From positions 111,347-175,346 of the forward strand of contig NZ_QUIN01000002.1 in NCBI RefSeq assembly GCF_003480255.1: a stretch of DNA of 64,000 bases, written 5' to 3'. Every line of letters starts with the position of its first letter. Position 1 is the stretch's first letter. The notes beneath the pieces were generated by a model. That model was given only the letters and a program-made list of their open reading frames with translations, ran no database searches and was not told where the DNA came from. The position numbers and the translations under genes are program-made. The DNA comes from Erysipelatoclostridium sp. AM42-17 (GTDB lineage Bacteria; Bacillota_I; Bacilli_A; Erysipelotrichales; Coprobacillaceae). Shown piece after piece: positions 55,437-64,000 of the stretch.

Positions 55437-57284
55437 CGATTTAAGAACAAGTAATAAAAGCGAACCAATCACCGTTCCTGCAAGAATAGAAATTAAATAT
55501 TGTAACGGATAATCAACCATCCAGATTAAAAATAATCCACCATGTGGTGAAGCAATACCACAATTAAAATACATAGATAATCCACCTGTTATTGCAGCAC
55601 CAATACAACAAGCTGTTAAAACAGTTTGTGGATTTTCTTGCATGAAAGGAATCGCTCCTTCAGAAATAAATGAAATACCATTGATATAATTCATTAAAGC
55701 TTCTTTTCTTCTTCCAGACCATTTATTTTTCTTTAATGTAGCAGTTAAAGCAATTACAAGTGGAGGTACCATTCCTCCTGCCATAATAGCTGCCATCGTT
55801 GTATAATCATGATTAATAATCATACCAATACCAAATACATAAGCCGTTTTATTAATAGGTCCACCCATATCAATAGCCATCATCATACCTAGTACAGCCC
55901 CAAAAAGAATCTTAGTTGGTGTATTAATTTCAAATTGATAAACTAAATTTAAAATACCATTATGTACATAATATAAATAAGGATTTAAAAAGATCATCAC
56001 TAACATCACTACTCCAGTAGAAATCACTGGATGTAATAATGATGCTTCAATACCTTTTAAACATGATGGTAAATAACTTAATAATTTCTTCAATAATAAA
56101 GAGAAATATCCAGCAATAAAACCAGCTATAATACCGACGAATAATGAAGGTACAAAAGTTCCATTCCATGTAGGAATCGTATTTACTGCCATTCCTTGAC
56201 AAACAATAAGCCCTCCCATAAATCCTGATACCATCGCAGGACGATCAGCAATACTGTCAGCGATATAACCACTTAAAACAGGAATAATCATTAACATTAA
56301 TAATTGATAAATCATCGCTAAAACTGATAGTAGCGTACTATTCGCTAAAGCGTTTTGACATAAATGAAGAACACCATATAAGACTCCTCCAGCCACCGCA
56401 AAAGGTAAAGCATGAGAAACACCATTCATTAAATGTTTATAGAAAATACGAATAGGGTTGATTTTTTCTTTTTCATTTTGTCCATGATGATAAATCACAC
56501 CTTCTTGATTCATTGCTTTTTTAACTAATTCTTCAGCTTTAGAAATACCATCTTTAACAGGTACTTGAATCACATTTTTCCCTTCAAAACGAGCCATTTC
56601 TACCTTTTTATCAGCAGCAACAATAATAGCTTTACAATGATCAATATCATCTTGAGTCAGTCCATTTTTAACTCCTTCTTGACCATTTGTTTCTACTTTA
56701 ATGGAAATATTTAATTTTTCTCCTGCTTGATTTAAAGCTTCAGCTGCCATAAAAGTATGAGCAATTCCCGTTGGACAAGCTGTCACTGCTAAAACATCAG
56801 GATGAACTTGTTGTTTAACTTCTGTTTTTTCATTTTCTTTTTCATCAATTAATTGTTTAAACGCTTCTTTAGAAGGAGCCTGAATTAGTGCTTGTCTAAA
56901 TGATTCATCCATTAATAAAGTAGATAATTTAGCTAAAGCTTGTAAGTGAACTCCTCCTGCTTCTTTTGGCGCAGCAATCATAAAAAACAAATAAGTAGGC
57001 TGTCCATCTAAGGCTTGAAAATCTAACCCTTCTTTTACAACCATGGCTCCTAAGGCAGCTTGTGCTACTCCTTCACTTTGACCATGAGGGATAGCAACAC
57101 CATCACCAATACCTGTTGTACTTTGTTGTTCTCTTTGTAATACACTTTCTTTATATTTTTCTTTATCATTTAAACACCCTGTTTGATCTAATAAATCAAC
57201 CATATGTTCTATTGCTTCTTGCTTAGAAGAAACATGAGGTTGAAGATCAATAGCGTCTATATTTAATAACTCTGTAATTTTCAT
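55419..57284 (-). CDS. fruA: PTS fructose-type EIIABC component
   Basis: 621 residues in IIA-IIB-IIC order. IIA: TGIGDGVAIPHGQSEGV with the phospho-His (about 67). IIB: AVTACPTGIAHTFMAAEAL with the phospho-Cys (about 170). IIC from about 285: FAVAGGVLYG, SGFMGGLIVCQG, MAIDMGGPINKTAYVFG, EGAIPFM. Takes up and phosphorylates fructose or a related sugar using PEP. AAAGGAGAAG precedes the start. No fruK or regulator gene is adjacent, so the exact substrate is open. Confidence 0.92.
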   Translation of the reverse strand: MKITELLNIDAIDLQPHVSSKQEAIEHMVDLLDQTGCLNDKEKYKESVLQREQQSTTGIGDGVAIPHGQSEGVAQAALGAMVVKEGLDFQALDGQPTYLFFMIAAPKEAGGVHLQALAKLSTLLMDESFRQALIQAPSKEAFKQLIDEKENEKTEVKQQVHPDVLAVTACPTGIAHTFMAAEALNQAGEKLNISIKVETNGQEGVKNGLTQDDIDHCKAIIVAADKKVEMARFEGKNVIQVPVKDGISKAEELVKKAMNQEGVIYHHGQNEKEKINPIRIFYKHLMNGVSHALPFAVAGGVLYGVLHLCQNALANSTLLSVLAMIYQLLMLMIIPVLSGYIADSIADRPAMVSGFMGGLIVCQGMAVNTIPTWNGTFVPSLFVGIIAGFIAGYFSLLLKKLLSYLPSCLKGIEASLLHPVISTGVVMLVMIFLNPYLYYVHNGILNLVYQFEINTPTKILFGAVLGMMMAIDMGGPINKTAYVFGIGMIINHDYTTMAAIMAGGMVPPLVIALTATLKKNKWSGRRKEALMNYINGISFISEGAIPFMQENPQTVLTACCIGAAITGGLSMYFNCGIASPHGGLFLIWMVDYPLQYLISILAGTVIGSLLLLVLKSKKENS

Positions 57285-57359
57285 AATCTTCTCCTTTAAC
57301 TAGGTATATGATAAACAAATTCATCATTTCTTACAAGATATTCTCTTTATAAAATAAAA

Positions 57360-57377
57360 AAGAATCAAATGATTCTT
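57360..57377 (-). terminator. Terminator of the scpA-scpB-DUF5662 unit
   Basis: AAGAATCA / TGATTCTT with a 2-base loop and TTTTTATTTT after it on the minus strand. Confidence 0.75.
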
Positions 57378-57891
57378 ATAAGTATCTTTCTTTTATGTAA
57401 GCAATCGTTTCATCAAGATTACTATTAGCTAAATGTTCTAACATATCTTTAATCATGGCATCTGTTTCAGGATGCATAACATAATAATCATGCGTTTTTA
57501 AATAATAATCTAATGGTGCACTGTTATCGAAATCTTTGCCACGATAGACTAATGTTGCAGCAACCCGATCACAAAACATTTCAACGACATAGCGATCAGG
57601 CATTCTTGCCGCTGTCACTCCTTGATGAGAAAAGTCAACCCAATATTCCCAATGATGTTTATTACGGCCTTTATGATGCAACCAGGCTGAAGAATAACCT
57701 ATTGTCTCTCTTTCTATAGAATTAGGAGAACGAGTTCCGCACCAATATTTTGCTCCAGTTTTTAATTCAGTATAGGAATACTTAGATAAATCATGAAGCA
57801 AACCTTGTTTATATAAACCACAACGAAAACAAAGTTTTGTTACATAATATTTATGTTTATTAATTGTCTTTAGATGATTCAGTAGTTTCAT
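57376..57891 (-). CDS. DUF5662-like HD-type protein
   Basis: About 171 residues. Histidine and aspartate motifs GLLHDLSKYSYTEL (about 33-46), WLHHKGRNKHHWEYW and MPDRYVVEMFCDRVA fit the DUF5662 family of small metal-binding proteins of unknown function, sometimes mis-annotated as catalase. The ATG at 57891 has AGGTGA at 5 bases. Overlaps scpB by 32 bases, so co-translated with it. Confidence 0.75.
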   Translation of the reverse strand: MKLLNHLKTINKHKYYVTKLCFRCGLYKQGLLHDLSKYSYTELKTGAKYWCGTRSPNSIERETIGYSSAWLHHKGRNKHHWEYWVDFSHQGVTAARMPDRYVVEMFCDRVAATLVYRGKDFDNSAPLDYYLKTHDYYVMHPETDAMIKDMLEHLANSNLDETIAYIKERYL

Positions 57892-58465
57892 CATCTTCAC
57901 CTACTTCTTCTCGATAACGTGTACTAAAAATATCTTCATCTGTTTCTGTTTCAATGATATCTCCTAGTTCAGGAAGTTCGTCTAATGAAGTTAAAGAAAA
58001 AGCATCCATAAACTCATCCGTTACTCCATATAAAATAGGTAGTCCTGGTGTTTCTTCTCTTCCTACTTCCTTAATTAATGCCTTAGCAATCAATTTTCTT
58101 ATCATCGCATCACAACCTACACCACGAATATCTTCAACTTTAGCGCGGGTAATAGGCTGATTATAAGCAATAATAGCCAAGGTTTCTAAAGCAGCATTAG
58201 ATAAACTGGCTTTGGATTGTTCTACAAGTTTTTGAAAATACATCACATATTCACTATTTGTTGCTAATTTATAACGTCCTCCAAAATCAACAACTTGAAT
58301 TCCATGAAAACCTCGTCTTTGATAATGTTCTATAAATTGATCCATAGCTTGAACAGCTTCTTTTTTAGAGATTTCTAAGACTTGTGCTAGCTCTTTTATA
58401 TCAATGCCTTCATCCCCTCTTAAATAAAGCATTCCTTCAATAATATCAAACATTCTATTATTCAT
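57860..58465 (-). CDS. scpB: Segregation and condensation protein B
   Basis: About 201 residues from the ATG at 58465 (TGGAGGGA upstream). Two winged-helix domains with the family text IIEGMLYLRGDEGIDIKELAQ, ALETLAIIAYNQPITRAKVEDI-RGV, GLPILYGVTDEFMDAF. ScpB dimers join ScpA and SMC in the condensin complex. The acidic C-terminal tail is typical. Overlaps scpA by 8 bases. Confidence 0.95.
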   Translation of the reverse strand: MNNRMFDIIEGMLYLRGDEGIDIKELAQVLEISKKEAVQAMDQFIEHYQRRGFHGIQVVDFGGRYKLATNSEYVMYFQKLVEQSKASLSNAALETLAIIAYNQPITRAKVEDIRGVGCDAMIRKLIAKALIKEVGREETPGLPILYGVTDEFMDAFSLTSLDELPELGDIIETETDEDIFSTRYREEVGEDDETTESSKDN

Positions 58466-59189
58466 ATTTTCCCTCCACATAAATATCATCAAATAGATCA
58501 TTTTGAATGATTTCTAATTCGTGATCTTTAGCTAACACCAACACTGAAAGAAAAGTAACAATGAAATAATAACGATCTGCGCGATCAAATAATTCTTCTA
58601 ATTTTACTTTCTTTTGAACTCTTTGTTTTAAAAACTCACGAATTTCATCTGATCTTTGATCAATAGAAATATCTTTACGTGAAATATGCGTATCTAAAGG
58701 CTTTAATAAAGCCTTTCGTTGAAACATCTTTTGCATTGCTTTCATTAAATCATACACTTCTAAATGATCTGGAATCATTGTAGAAGTATCGACCACATAT
58801 TCTTCCATATCATCAGCTGGTTTAATATACATTGTTTGACGCTGTTCATATTTTTCTTTCAGTTCATCTAAAACGTCTTTATAACGTTTATATTCAATTA
58901 ATCTTCTAATCAATGCTTCACGAGGATCTTCTTGATATTCATCTTCAATTTCTACCTTAGCTTTAGGTAACAACATCTTACTTTTCATTTCAATCAAATC
59001 TGCCGCCATGACTAAATACTCAGACATGATTTCAAGTTGTGAGGATTCCATCATATGAATATACTCTAAATATTGATCAATAATCACTGATAATTCAATT
59101 GTTTGTAAATCCATTTCCTTTTCTTTAATTAGATGTAACAATAAATCCAAAGGACCTTGAAAATCATCTAAAATAATTTGATATTCCAT
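58458..59189 (-). CDS. scpA: Segregation and condensation protein A (kleisin)
   Basis: 243 residues: EYQIILDDFQGPLDLLLHLIKEKEMD at the start, YLVMAADLIEMKSKMLLP, and the C-terminal winged helix ending TFLSVLVLAKDHELEI. It bridges the SMC heads with ScpB. First gene of the scpA-scpB unit. Confidence 0.95.
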   Translation of the reverse strand: MEYQIILDDFQGPLDLLLHLIKEKEMDLQTIELSVIIDQYLEYIHMMESSQLEIMSEYLVMAADLIEMKSKMLLPKAKVEIEDEYQEDPREALIRRLIEYKRYKDVLDELKEKYEQRQTMYIKPADDMEEYVVDTSTMIPDHLEVYDLMKAMQKMFQRKALLKPLDTHISRKDISIDQRSDEIREFLKQRVQKKVKLEELFDRADRYYFIVTFLSVLVLAKDHELEIIQNDLFDDIYVEGKYE

Positions 59190-59225
59190 GATTTCACCCC
59201 ATTTGTCGTCATTATATCATAAAAT

Positions 59226-59567
59226 TTAAGATTCCTCCATGAGTAATCTTTCATAATAATTTTGCTTTTTAAATTCGGCTATCATTTTAAAAATAAGCTC
59301 TTTTTGATCACTTTTTAAATCTGAAACATCTACACTTTGACTCACTTCTTCACCTTCATGATGTTCCTTTAAAAAATAATCAACTTCTACATAAAATAAA
59401 GCAGCCATACTTTCTAATACATCTAATGAGGGTTTACGATTTCCTTTTTCATAAGCAGAAATTAATGATTTACTGACATGTAATTGATTTGCTAATTCTA
59501 CTTGTGACATTTCAAATTCTAAACGCATATCTAAAATATTTTTACCTATTATTTGTCCTGATACCAT
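59226..59567 (-). CDS. XRE-family regulator, SinR-like size
   Basis: 113 residues. N-terminal helix-turn-helix MSQVELANQLHVSKSLISAYE-KGNRKPS (about residues 19-46), then a helical tail, probably for oligomerisation. AGAAGGTGA precedes the ATG. It lies between scpA and the spoVA operon on the same strand; targets unknown. Related in architecture to phage-type or SinR-type repressors. Confidence 0.85.
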   Translation of the reverse strand: MVSGQIIGKNILDMRLEFEMSQVELANQLHVSKSLISAYEKGNRKPSLDVLESMAALFYVEVDYFLKEHHEGEEVSQSVDVSDLKSDQKELIFKMIAEFKKQNYYERLLMEES

Positions 59568-59629
59568 TTGCGCTCACCTTCTTTACACAATGCATAAATT
59601 CTAACAAATAATGACATATTCGTAAATAA

Positions 59630-59660
59630 AAAAGTAAAATCTTCAATAGATTTTACTTTT
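59630..59660 (-). terminator. Terminator of the spoVA operon
   Basis: AAAAGTAAAATCT / AGATTTTACTTTT, 13-bp arms, 5-base loop, T-rich on exit; includes the spoVAF stop region. Confidence 0.85.
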
Positions 59661-60918
59661 CTTGTTTAGGTTTACGAATTAAAAATTGTCCTAATTTCTT
59701 ACCATCAAAAGGAATAAGAGGATAAAGATAAGAAAAACCAAAAGGCCTTAAATAAATCAAAAAACCATACATCACAATTTGAAAAAGAATAAAACCAATA
59801 ATACCAAATAATCCTACAAGAATAATCATGACAATCTTTAAATACTTATTCGTAAGTGACAATTCATAATTAGGTGTAGCAAAACCACAAACATTCCCAA
59901 TCGCACAATATAAAAGTATCTCTGCTGAAAACATACCTAAATCAATTGCAAATTGTCCAAGTAATACAGCAGCAATCATCCCCATCGCATTACTAATAGA
60001 ATCAGGTGTATGAATCGTTGCAATCCTCAACAATTCAATTGCCAGTTCTACTAATAAGATTTGATATACTTTGGTTAAATTCATTGATGAAAGTAACATC
60101 CAAATAGGCACTAAATACAAAGAAAGAAAAACAGATGCACAACGAATCAAACGAATACAAGTACCAATAATCGGTGTTTGCCGATGTTCTTCAACATGTT
60201 CTAAAATTTCAAATAATGTCGTCGGTAGCATCATCACAGAACTTGATGTATCACAAATAATCGCAATATAACCATGCATAATATGGGTAGCCACAATATC
60301 TGGTCTTTCACTATATCGTACTAATGGGAAAGGATTGTAACCTTGATCAAAGATCAACTCTTCTAAAGCTCGATCAGACATAATTAAATCATCATTTTTT
60401 AAATTTTTAATACGATGTAGGATTTCATCTAACATTGTTTGATCTACCCGACTTTTTAAATAACAAACACAAATATCCATTTTATTATAAATACCTACTG
60501 ATTGTTTATCCATAACTAAATCTAAAGTTCTAATTCTTCTTCTAATAAGTCCTACACAATTAAGTAAAGTTTCATTAAATCCATCTTTACTCCCTCTTAC
60601 TGATTTTTCAGTATCCGGTTGTTCAATTGAACGACTAGGAAAATGTCTAGTATCTAAAACATAGACATGTTGACCATCTTTAACTATGGCACAGCCACAC
60701 AATAAATCATACTGATAAACTTCAGGATTATTTTCTTCTTTAACATCTCCATTATTTAAACAATCTTTTAAAGTTTCTCCCCGATCATTGACAATTCCTT
60801 CAACCAAATAAGCAATTAAATCATCACTGCATAGACTTGATACATAATCAACCTCAATTTTACGGCCACGATAATCAAGATACCTTTGATTAAGATCAAA
60901 AGATGGATTCTTCATCAT
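59653..60918 (-). CDS. spoVAF: Stage V sporulation protein AF (GerA-A-like)
   Basis: 421 residues. A soluble N-terminal domain (RRRIRTLDLVMDKQSVGIYNK, SDRALEELIF) and a C-terminal membrane domain with about five helices, similar to GerAA-type germinant-receptor A subunits (DTSSSVMMLPTTLFEILEHVEE, ELAIELLRIATIHTPDSISN). Part of the SpoVA channel locus for dipicolinate release during germination. Its start overlaps the spoVAEb stop (ATGA). Confidence 0.9.
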   Translation of the reverse strand: MMKNPSFDLNQRYLDYRGRKIEVDYVSSLCSDDLIAYLVEGIVNDRGETLKDCLNNGDVKEENNPEVYQYDLLCGCAIVKDGQHVYVLDTRHFPSRSIEQPDTEKSVRGSKDGFNETLLNCVGLIRRRIRTLDLVMDKQSVGIYNKMDICVCYLKSRVDQTMLDEILHRIKNLKNDDLIMSDRALEELIFDQGYNPFPLVRYSERPDIVATHIMHGYIAIICDTSSSVMMLPTTLFEILEHVEEHRQTPIIGTCIRLIRCASVFLSLYLVPIWMLLSSMNLTKVYQILLVELAIELLRIATIHTPDSISNAMGMIAAVLLGQFAIDLGMFSAEILLYCAIGNVCGFATPNYELSLTNKYLKIVMIILVGLFGIIGFILFQIVMYGFLIYLRPFGFSYLYPLIPFDGKKLGQFLIRKPKQEK

Positions 60919-61265
60919 GATTTAGGTTTAACCAATACTGCCACTAAAAAAGCAAATAAGATTGCTGAAGAAATACCGGCCGCCGTTAAATCAAACATTC
61001 CCATACTTAATCCAAAAATACCAAACTTCTCTGTAGCAGCTAAAGCACCATGCATTAAAGAATGTCCAAAACTTGTAATCGGAAGAAGTGCCCCAGCACG
61101 AAAAATTTTTACTAACTGATCATAAATATGAAACAAATCTAAAAATGAACCAATGACAACAAATAAACTCGTAATATGTCCCGGTGTCCATTTTGTATAT
61201 TCATAAATCAGTTGTCCTAGTGCACAAACAAAACCACAAAAAACAAAAGCCAGTAAAAAATTCAT
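60915..61265 (-). CDS. spoVAEb: Stage V sporulation protein AE (SpoVAEb)
   Basis: 116 residues from the ATG at 61265 (GGAGGTGG upstream). Membrane protein with LIYEYTKWTPGHITSLFVVIG, GALLPITSFGHSLMHGALA and GMFDLTAAGISSAILF, the SpoVAC/AE family repeats. Forms the dipicolinic-acid channel with SpoVAC in the spore inner membrane. Overlaps spoVAD by 4 bases. Confidence 0.93.
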   Translation of the reverse strand: MNFLLAFVFCGFVCALGQLIYEYTKWTPGHITSLFVVIGSFLDLFHIYDQLVKIFRAGALLPITSFGHSLMHGALAATEKFGIFGLSMGMFDLTAAGISSAILFAFLVAVLVKPKS

Positions 61266-62266
61266 GAAGCCACCTCCAAAACAAAACCATGACAAACACA
61301 AGGAATCGTTAGTTTTTGATTAACCATCACTGGATTTAAAAGCGCCCCCGTTGCGAGTAATAAAACACGACGATATTTTCCTGCTAGCATTTTTTGATAG
61401 ATATAGCCAAAAGTCACAAGTCCTGAACATACGGGACCACTTCCACCTTGATTAACGGCTTGTTTTTTATCATATAATAAACAACCACAATCATCATAAT
61501 ATTTATAATGAAGATGTTCTTCATTTAACATATCTTCAAAAATACTTTTACCAGCTTGCGATAAATCACCAGTTAAAATCAAATCATAATCAATTCCTTG
61601 ACGATGAAGATCTTTCATATGTTGTTTATAAGTATCATAGGCTGCTGGCGCCATAGCTCGAGGCATATCATTAGGGTCATCTTGCATATAATCAACAACT
61701 TTACCTAGAGTTACCGCAGTAATTTTAATTTTAGATGGTTTTAAACCTAAATGAACTGCTACAGCACCAGTTCCTGTAAAAGTCATCGTTTCCCTTCTTT
61801 GAATACCATATTCGTTGGGATAACGAAATTGTCTTTCAGCCGTAGCATTATGACTAGCAGTAAAACTGATTGCCTGATTAATGACATGATTTTCAATCAT
61901 CAAACTAGCTTGAATAATAGCTAATGCAAGGGTTGAACAAGCACCATATAAACCTATTGTTGGTCTTTTTAAAAAGGGTGCTAAATAATAAGTTGTTGCA
62001 AGCTGATTATTCAAATCACCACCATAGTATAAATCTATCGCTTCTTTTTTTACTTTAGATTTTTTTAACACTAATGCAATAGCATCTTGAAGCATGGCTA
62101 TTTCTGCTTGTTCATAACTTTTATAACCTAAATGATAATCTTGATAAGCTTGATCAAAATAAGCTCCTAAGGGTCCTTGATGTTCTAAAGGACCGACTGT
62201 TGTTGCACAATTTTGAATATAGACATTTTCTAAAAGAAAAGAATTACCAGAAATAACCGATGATAT
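61262..62266 (-). CDS. spoVAD: Stage V sporulation protein AD, with non-standard start codon
   Basis: About 334 residues, thiolase-like fold: CATTVGPLEHQGPLGAYFD near the start, GLYGACSTLALA (Cys site), DLILTGDLSQAGKSI, VNQGGSGPVCSGL. SpoVAD binds dipicolinate. The first ATG (62095) would delete the first 57 residues, which are clearly homologous to SpoVAD N-termini. In the true frame there is no ATG, GTG or TTG; AGGAGG (62280-62275) lies 8 bases before an ATA at 62266, with an ATT at 62254 as the other option. It begins inside spoVAC. Confidence 0.88.
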   Translation of the reverse strand: MSSVISGNSFLLENVYIQNCATTVGPLEHQGPLGAYFDQAYQDYHLGYKSYEQAEIAMLQDAIALVLKKSKVKKEAIDLYYGGDLNNQLATTYYLAPFLKRPTIGLYGACSTLALAIIQASLMIENHVINQAISFTASHNATAERQFRYPNEYGIQRRETMTFTGTGAVAVHLGLKPSKIKITAVTLGKVVDYMQDDPNDMPRAMAPAAYDTYKQHMKDLHRQGIDYDLILTGDLSQAGKSIFEDMLNEEHLHYKYYDDCGCLLYDKKQAVNQGGSGPVCSGLVTFGYIYQKMLAGKYRRVLLLATGALLNPVMVNQKLTIPCVCHGFVLEVAS

Positions 62267-62687
62267 AACGAATTCCTCCTAAAATAAATGACGAGACGAT
62301 ACCAAACATAATCACACAGCCACCTAACTTAAAAATATTAGCCCCAATTCCAGTAACCAATCCTTCACTTTTTCCTTCCATTGCACTCGAAGTCATCGCA
62401 TTAGCAAATCCAGTAATTGGAATAAAGGTTCCAGCACCACACTTTGCCCCCAATCGATCATAAATACCTAAACCTGTTAAAATAGAGGCTATTAAAACCA
62501 TTGTAATAATCATCAAAGGTGTTGCCTCTTTTAAAGATATATCAAATATATATTGATAGAAGCACAAAATCAGTTCTCCAATAATCCCAATGATTCCTCC
62601 TGAAAAAAAAGCCATCAAAGTATGATTGAGGATATGTTTTTGAGGTTGATGACTATTTGCTACCTTATTATATTTTTCTATATTCAT
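62244..62687 (-). CDS. spoVAC: Stage V sporulation protein AC
   Basis: About 147 residues from MNIEKYNKVA (ATG 62687; GGAG nine bases upstream; the ATG at 62702 is the longer option). Membrane protein with IGELILCFYQYIF, YDRLGAKCGAGTFIPITGFA-NAMTSSAMEGKSEGL, ILGGIRYIIGYFW. A channel component for Ca-dipicolinate. First gene of spoVAC-D-Eb-F in the window. Confidence 0.94.
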   Translation of the reverse strand: MNIEKYNKVANSHQPQKHILNHTLMAFFSGGIIGIIGELILCFYQYIFDISLKEATPLMIITMVLIASILTGLGIYDRLGAKCGAGTFIPITGFANAMTSSAMEGKSEGLVTGIGANIFKLGGCVIMFGIVSSFILGGIRYIIGYFW

Positions 62688-62737
62688 CTTCTTCATCTCC
62701 ATTTATAGCATGGACATATTTAAACAGAATAAACAAA

Positions 62738-62761
62738 AAAATTGGATGTTAATCCAATTTT
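62738..62761 (-). terminator. Terminator of the ECF S-component gene
   Basis: AAAATTGGA(T) / (A)TCCAATTTT with a short loop and T6 on exit in the minus direction. Confidence 0.8.
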
Positions 62762-63561
62762 AATGTTCTTGATATTATATGATAAACTGTGTTAATCACA
62801 ATGATACTCACTGGTATCATAACACAGGCTTTTAACATTCTAAGAAACGATGATGCAAAAAATGGTATACCATACATCACATCTAACCAGTAAGGAGTTA
62901 AAACAAAAGTAACGACTAAATCAATTAAAATAACTGACATCACAACTAAATTAAATTGATGATACTCCTTAGCAGATATTTTCTTTTTATAAAAATACAT
63001 CGCTAAAAATAAAACAATAATCAATAACCATACAACGGCAATAATAGTTATTTTCATTGACGATGTAATAACAAAGACTTGATCAGAGATTGTTACTTTA
63101 TTTAAGAAAACCACATAAAGCGAAGCAGCTAAAGCAATAATACTCATCCCTGCATAAACAATTTTATCAATCTTTGTTTCCCATTTTTCCCCCACTAAAT
63201 TTTGTTTTAAAAAACATGGAATTAAGGTTTGTAAAATGGCATTTAAAGTAAAGCCAAAAAATGGAAATCCTCCTGCATTAGCAAGAATTAAACCTAACCC
63301 ATCTGTTGCCAAGGCAACAATATAACAATAACCTGGTTTTAATGTTAAACCAGCAACAATTAATGGAAACACTTCTAAGGTAATCTTAAAACTTGGAAAA
63401 CCTAAGAAAGGTACCATAATAGCTAAACGTTTTAACACAATGGATAAAACGACCAGTAATGCTCCAAGCACCATTTGCTTGACATCACTTTTCATCGGAT
63501 ATTTGTAAAAAACAAACACCCCAATCAAAACGATTAAAATTCCTAAAATAATCTGAATCAT
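62749..63561 (-). CDS. ECF transporter S component, folate family (FolT-like), extended
   Basis: 270 residues, about eight membrane segments. The core GFPSFKITLEVFPLIVAGLTL, YCYIVALATDGLGLILANAG and FPFFGFTLNAILQTLIPCF matches FolT-type S components, which bind folate and pair with the shared EcfAAT module (not in the window). Members are usually nearer 180 residues; extra helices are present at the N-terminus and in the C-terminal half. A structured leader precedes it. Substrate from family resemblance only. Confidence 0.75.
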   Translation of the reverse strand: MIQIILGILIVLIGVFVFYKYPMKSDVKQMVLGALLVVLSIVLKRLAIMVPFLGFPSFKITLEVFPLIVAGLTLKPGYCYIVALATDGLGLILANAGGFPFFGFTLNAILQTLIPCFLKQNLVGEKWETKIDKIVYAGMSIIALAASLYVVFLNKVTISDQVFVITSSMKITIIAVVWLLIIVLFLAMYFYKKKISAKEYHQFNLVVMSVILIDLVVTFVLTPYWLDVMYGIPFFASSFLRMLKACVMIPVSIIVINTVYHIISRTLKLD

Positions 63562-63720
63562 TGTTTGATTGCTACAATTTAAATCAATCTTTCCTGCTTC
63601 GTCCTCTTTTCTAGTCCACAGGCGTTAATTCCGATCAATGACCGTACATGATTGCTACTTTAAAAAGTAGACTCCCCCTTTTTCTAATATTATATACAAA
63701 TTGTATACAATCGACATCAT
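63562..63720 (-). promoter_or_regulatory. Promoter and structured leader of the folT-like gene, class unknown
   Basis: Minus strand: TATAAT near 63694 preceded by TTGTATACAA, then a leader with hairpins CTACTTT/AAAGTAG (2-base loop) and CGGTC/GATCG, and GTAGCAATCA occurring twice, once early and once just before the start. It does not match the tetrahydrofolate riboswitch or other classes I know. Confidence 0.4.
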
Positions 63721-63766
63721 ACTACAAAAAAAGGATAAAAACAAGATAACCCTTGAAAATATCCCA

Positions 63767-64000
63767 TTATTCACCTATACTCTTATTTTCTTCATTAAAA
63801 AGATCAAGTATATATTCTGCATTTTCAGCCCATAAACCGTTTTCTACTTGGGTTAATGTTTTGTATGTCCTTGAACCATAAAATCTTCCAACAGCTTCCT
63901 CAAAATCTATATGCTCCTGTTCTTATAAAAGATTAATCACTCTATGAATTGGATTGTCAACACTTTTTTGGACACTTTTTATGAGAACGCACGATATTCA
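63767..64000 (-). pseudogene. Decayed gene fragment at the window edge
   Basis: The minus-strand frame ends at a TAA (63767-63769 region) with ordered protein text DFEEAVGRFYGSRTYKTLTQ, VENGLWAENAEYILDLFNEE. Upstream in the same frame an internal TAA interrupts VDNPIHRVINLL, and no start with a ribosome site is seen. The family looks like small Clostridial accessory proteins often found with DUF3990/DUF3791-type modules, but I cannot name it. May continue beyond the edge. Confidence 0.5.

Noticed and set aside
63562..63720. Tetrahydrofolate riboswitch upstream of the folT-like gene
   Set aside because: Expected conserved THF core elements could not be found on the minus strand; kept only as an unclassified leader.
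1..64000. CRISPR arrays, tRNA or rRNA genes, insertion sequences, transposases or integrases
   Set aside because: Looked for by eye in intergenic regions and among frames; none seen. The accessory island has no recognisable integrase or attachment repeats.

Overview
The window is a low-GC (roughly 30-33 percent), almost entirely protein-coding piece of a spore-forming Firmicutes chromosome. Sporulation genes (spoIVA, spmA, spmB, dacB and a spoVAC-D-E-F run), an HU gene of low-GC type, ECF/PTS transport genes, class C sortase pili and a LoaP-type NusG paralogue fit a gut Erysipelotrichia/Coprobacillaceae-like bacterium. That placement is inferred from gene content and style; no rRNA or tRNA gene was seen.

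Layout. 1-12.3 kb is core: a truncated zinc peptidase, hup, spoIVA, pyk, the dacB-spmA-spmB spore operon, a small unknown gene, an iron alcohol dehydrogenase, a LysR regulator, a HigB/HigA-like toxin-antitoxin pair, a left-handed beta-helix protein and an LCP cell-wall ligase. 12.4-20.1 kb is a very AT-rich accessory island on the minus strand. In transcription order it encodes a multi-spanning membrane protein, three HEPN or HEPN-like proteins in overlapping or close-packed genes, a dGTPase (HD) with a long extra N-terminus, and a PD-(D/E)XK-like nuclease joined to an SF1 (DUF2075-like) helicase through an in-frame A AAA AAG slippery heptamer. It looks like an undescribed defence or abortive-infection operon and is the best candidate for a new system here.

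20.6-37.9 kb is a minus-strand exopolysaccharide operon. Transcription starts at a strong promoter near 38.19 kb, passes a cyclic-di-GMP-I riboswitch with its own terminator, then reads capD-like dehydratase, loaP, an intrinsic terminator, aminotransferase, initiating sugar transferase, two ATP-grasp enzymes (one fused to GNAT), glycosyltransferases, Wzy, Wzx, Ugd and an acyltransferase. Divergent plus-strand genes at 38.3-41.5 kb encode the Wzz-like, PHP phosphatase and tyrosine kinase control module plus an SGNH-like protein.

41.6-55.3 kb holds an AAA/PD-(D/E)XK gene and two paralogous sortase-pilus clusters. The distal cluster (49.2-55.2 kb) has the only sortase and sits behind a second c-di-GMP-I riboswitch. 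The proximal cluster (43.3-48.5 kb) has no sortase or riboswitch, is read from an ordinary sigma-A promoter, and is bounded by an inverted duplication of the 3' end of the AAA/PD-(D/E)XK gene. Matrix (EPS) and one pilus would therefore both answer to c-di-GMP, with LoaP adding a processive antitermination step for EPS.

55.4-64 kb returns to core genes: a fructose PTS, a DUF5662-like protein, scpB-scpA, an XRE regulator, spoVAF-E-D-C, a folate-type ECF S component with a structured leader, and a decayed gene at the window edge.
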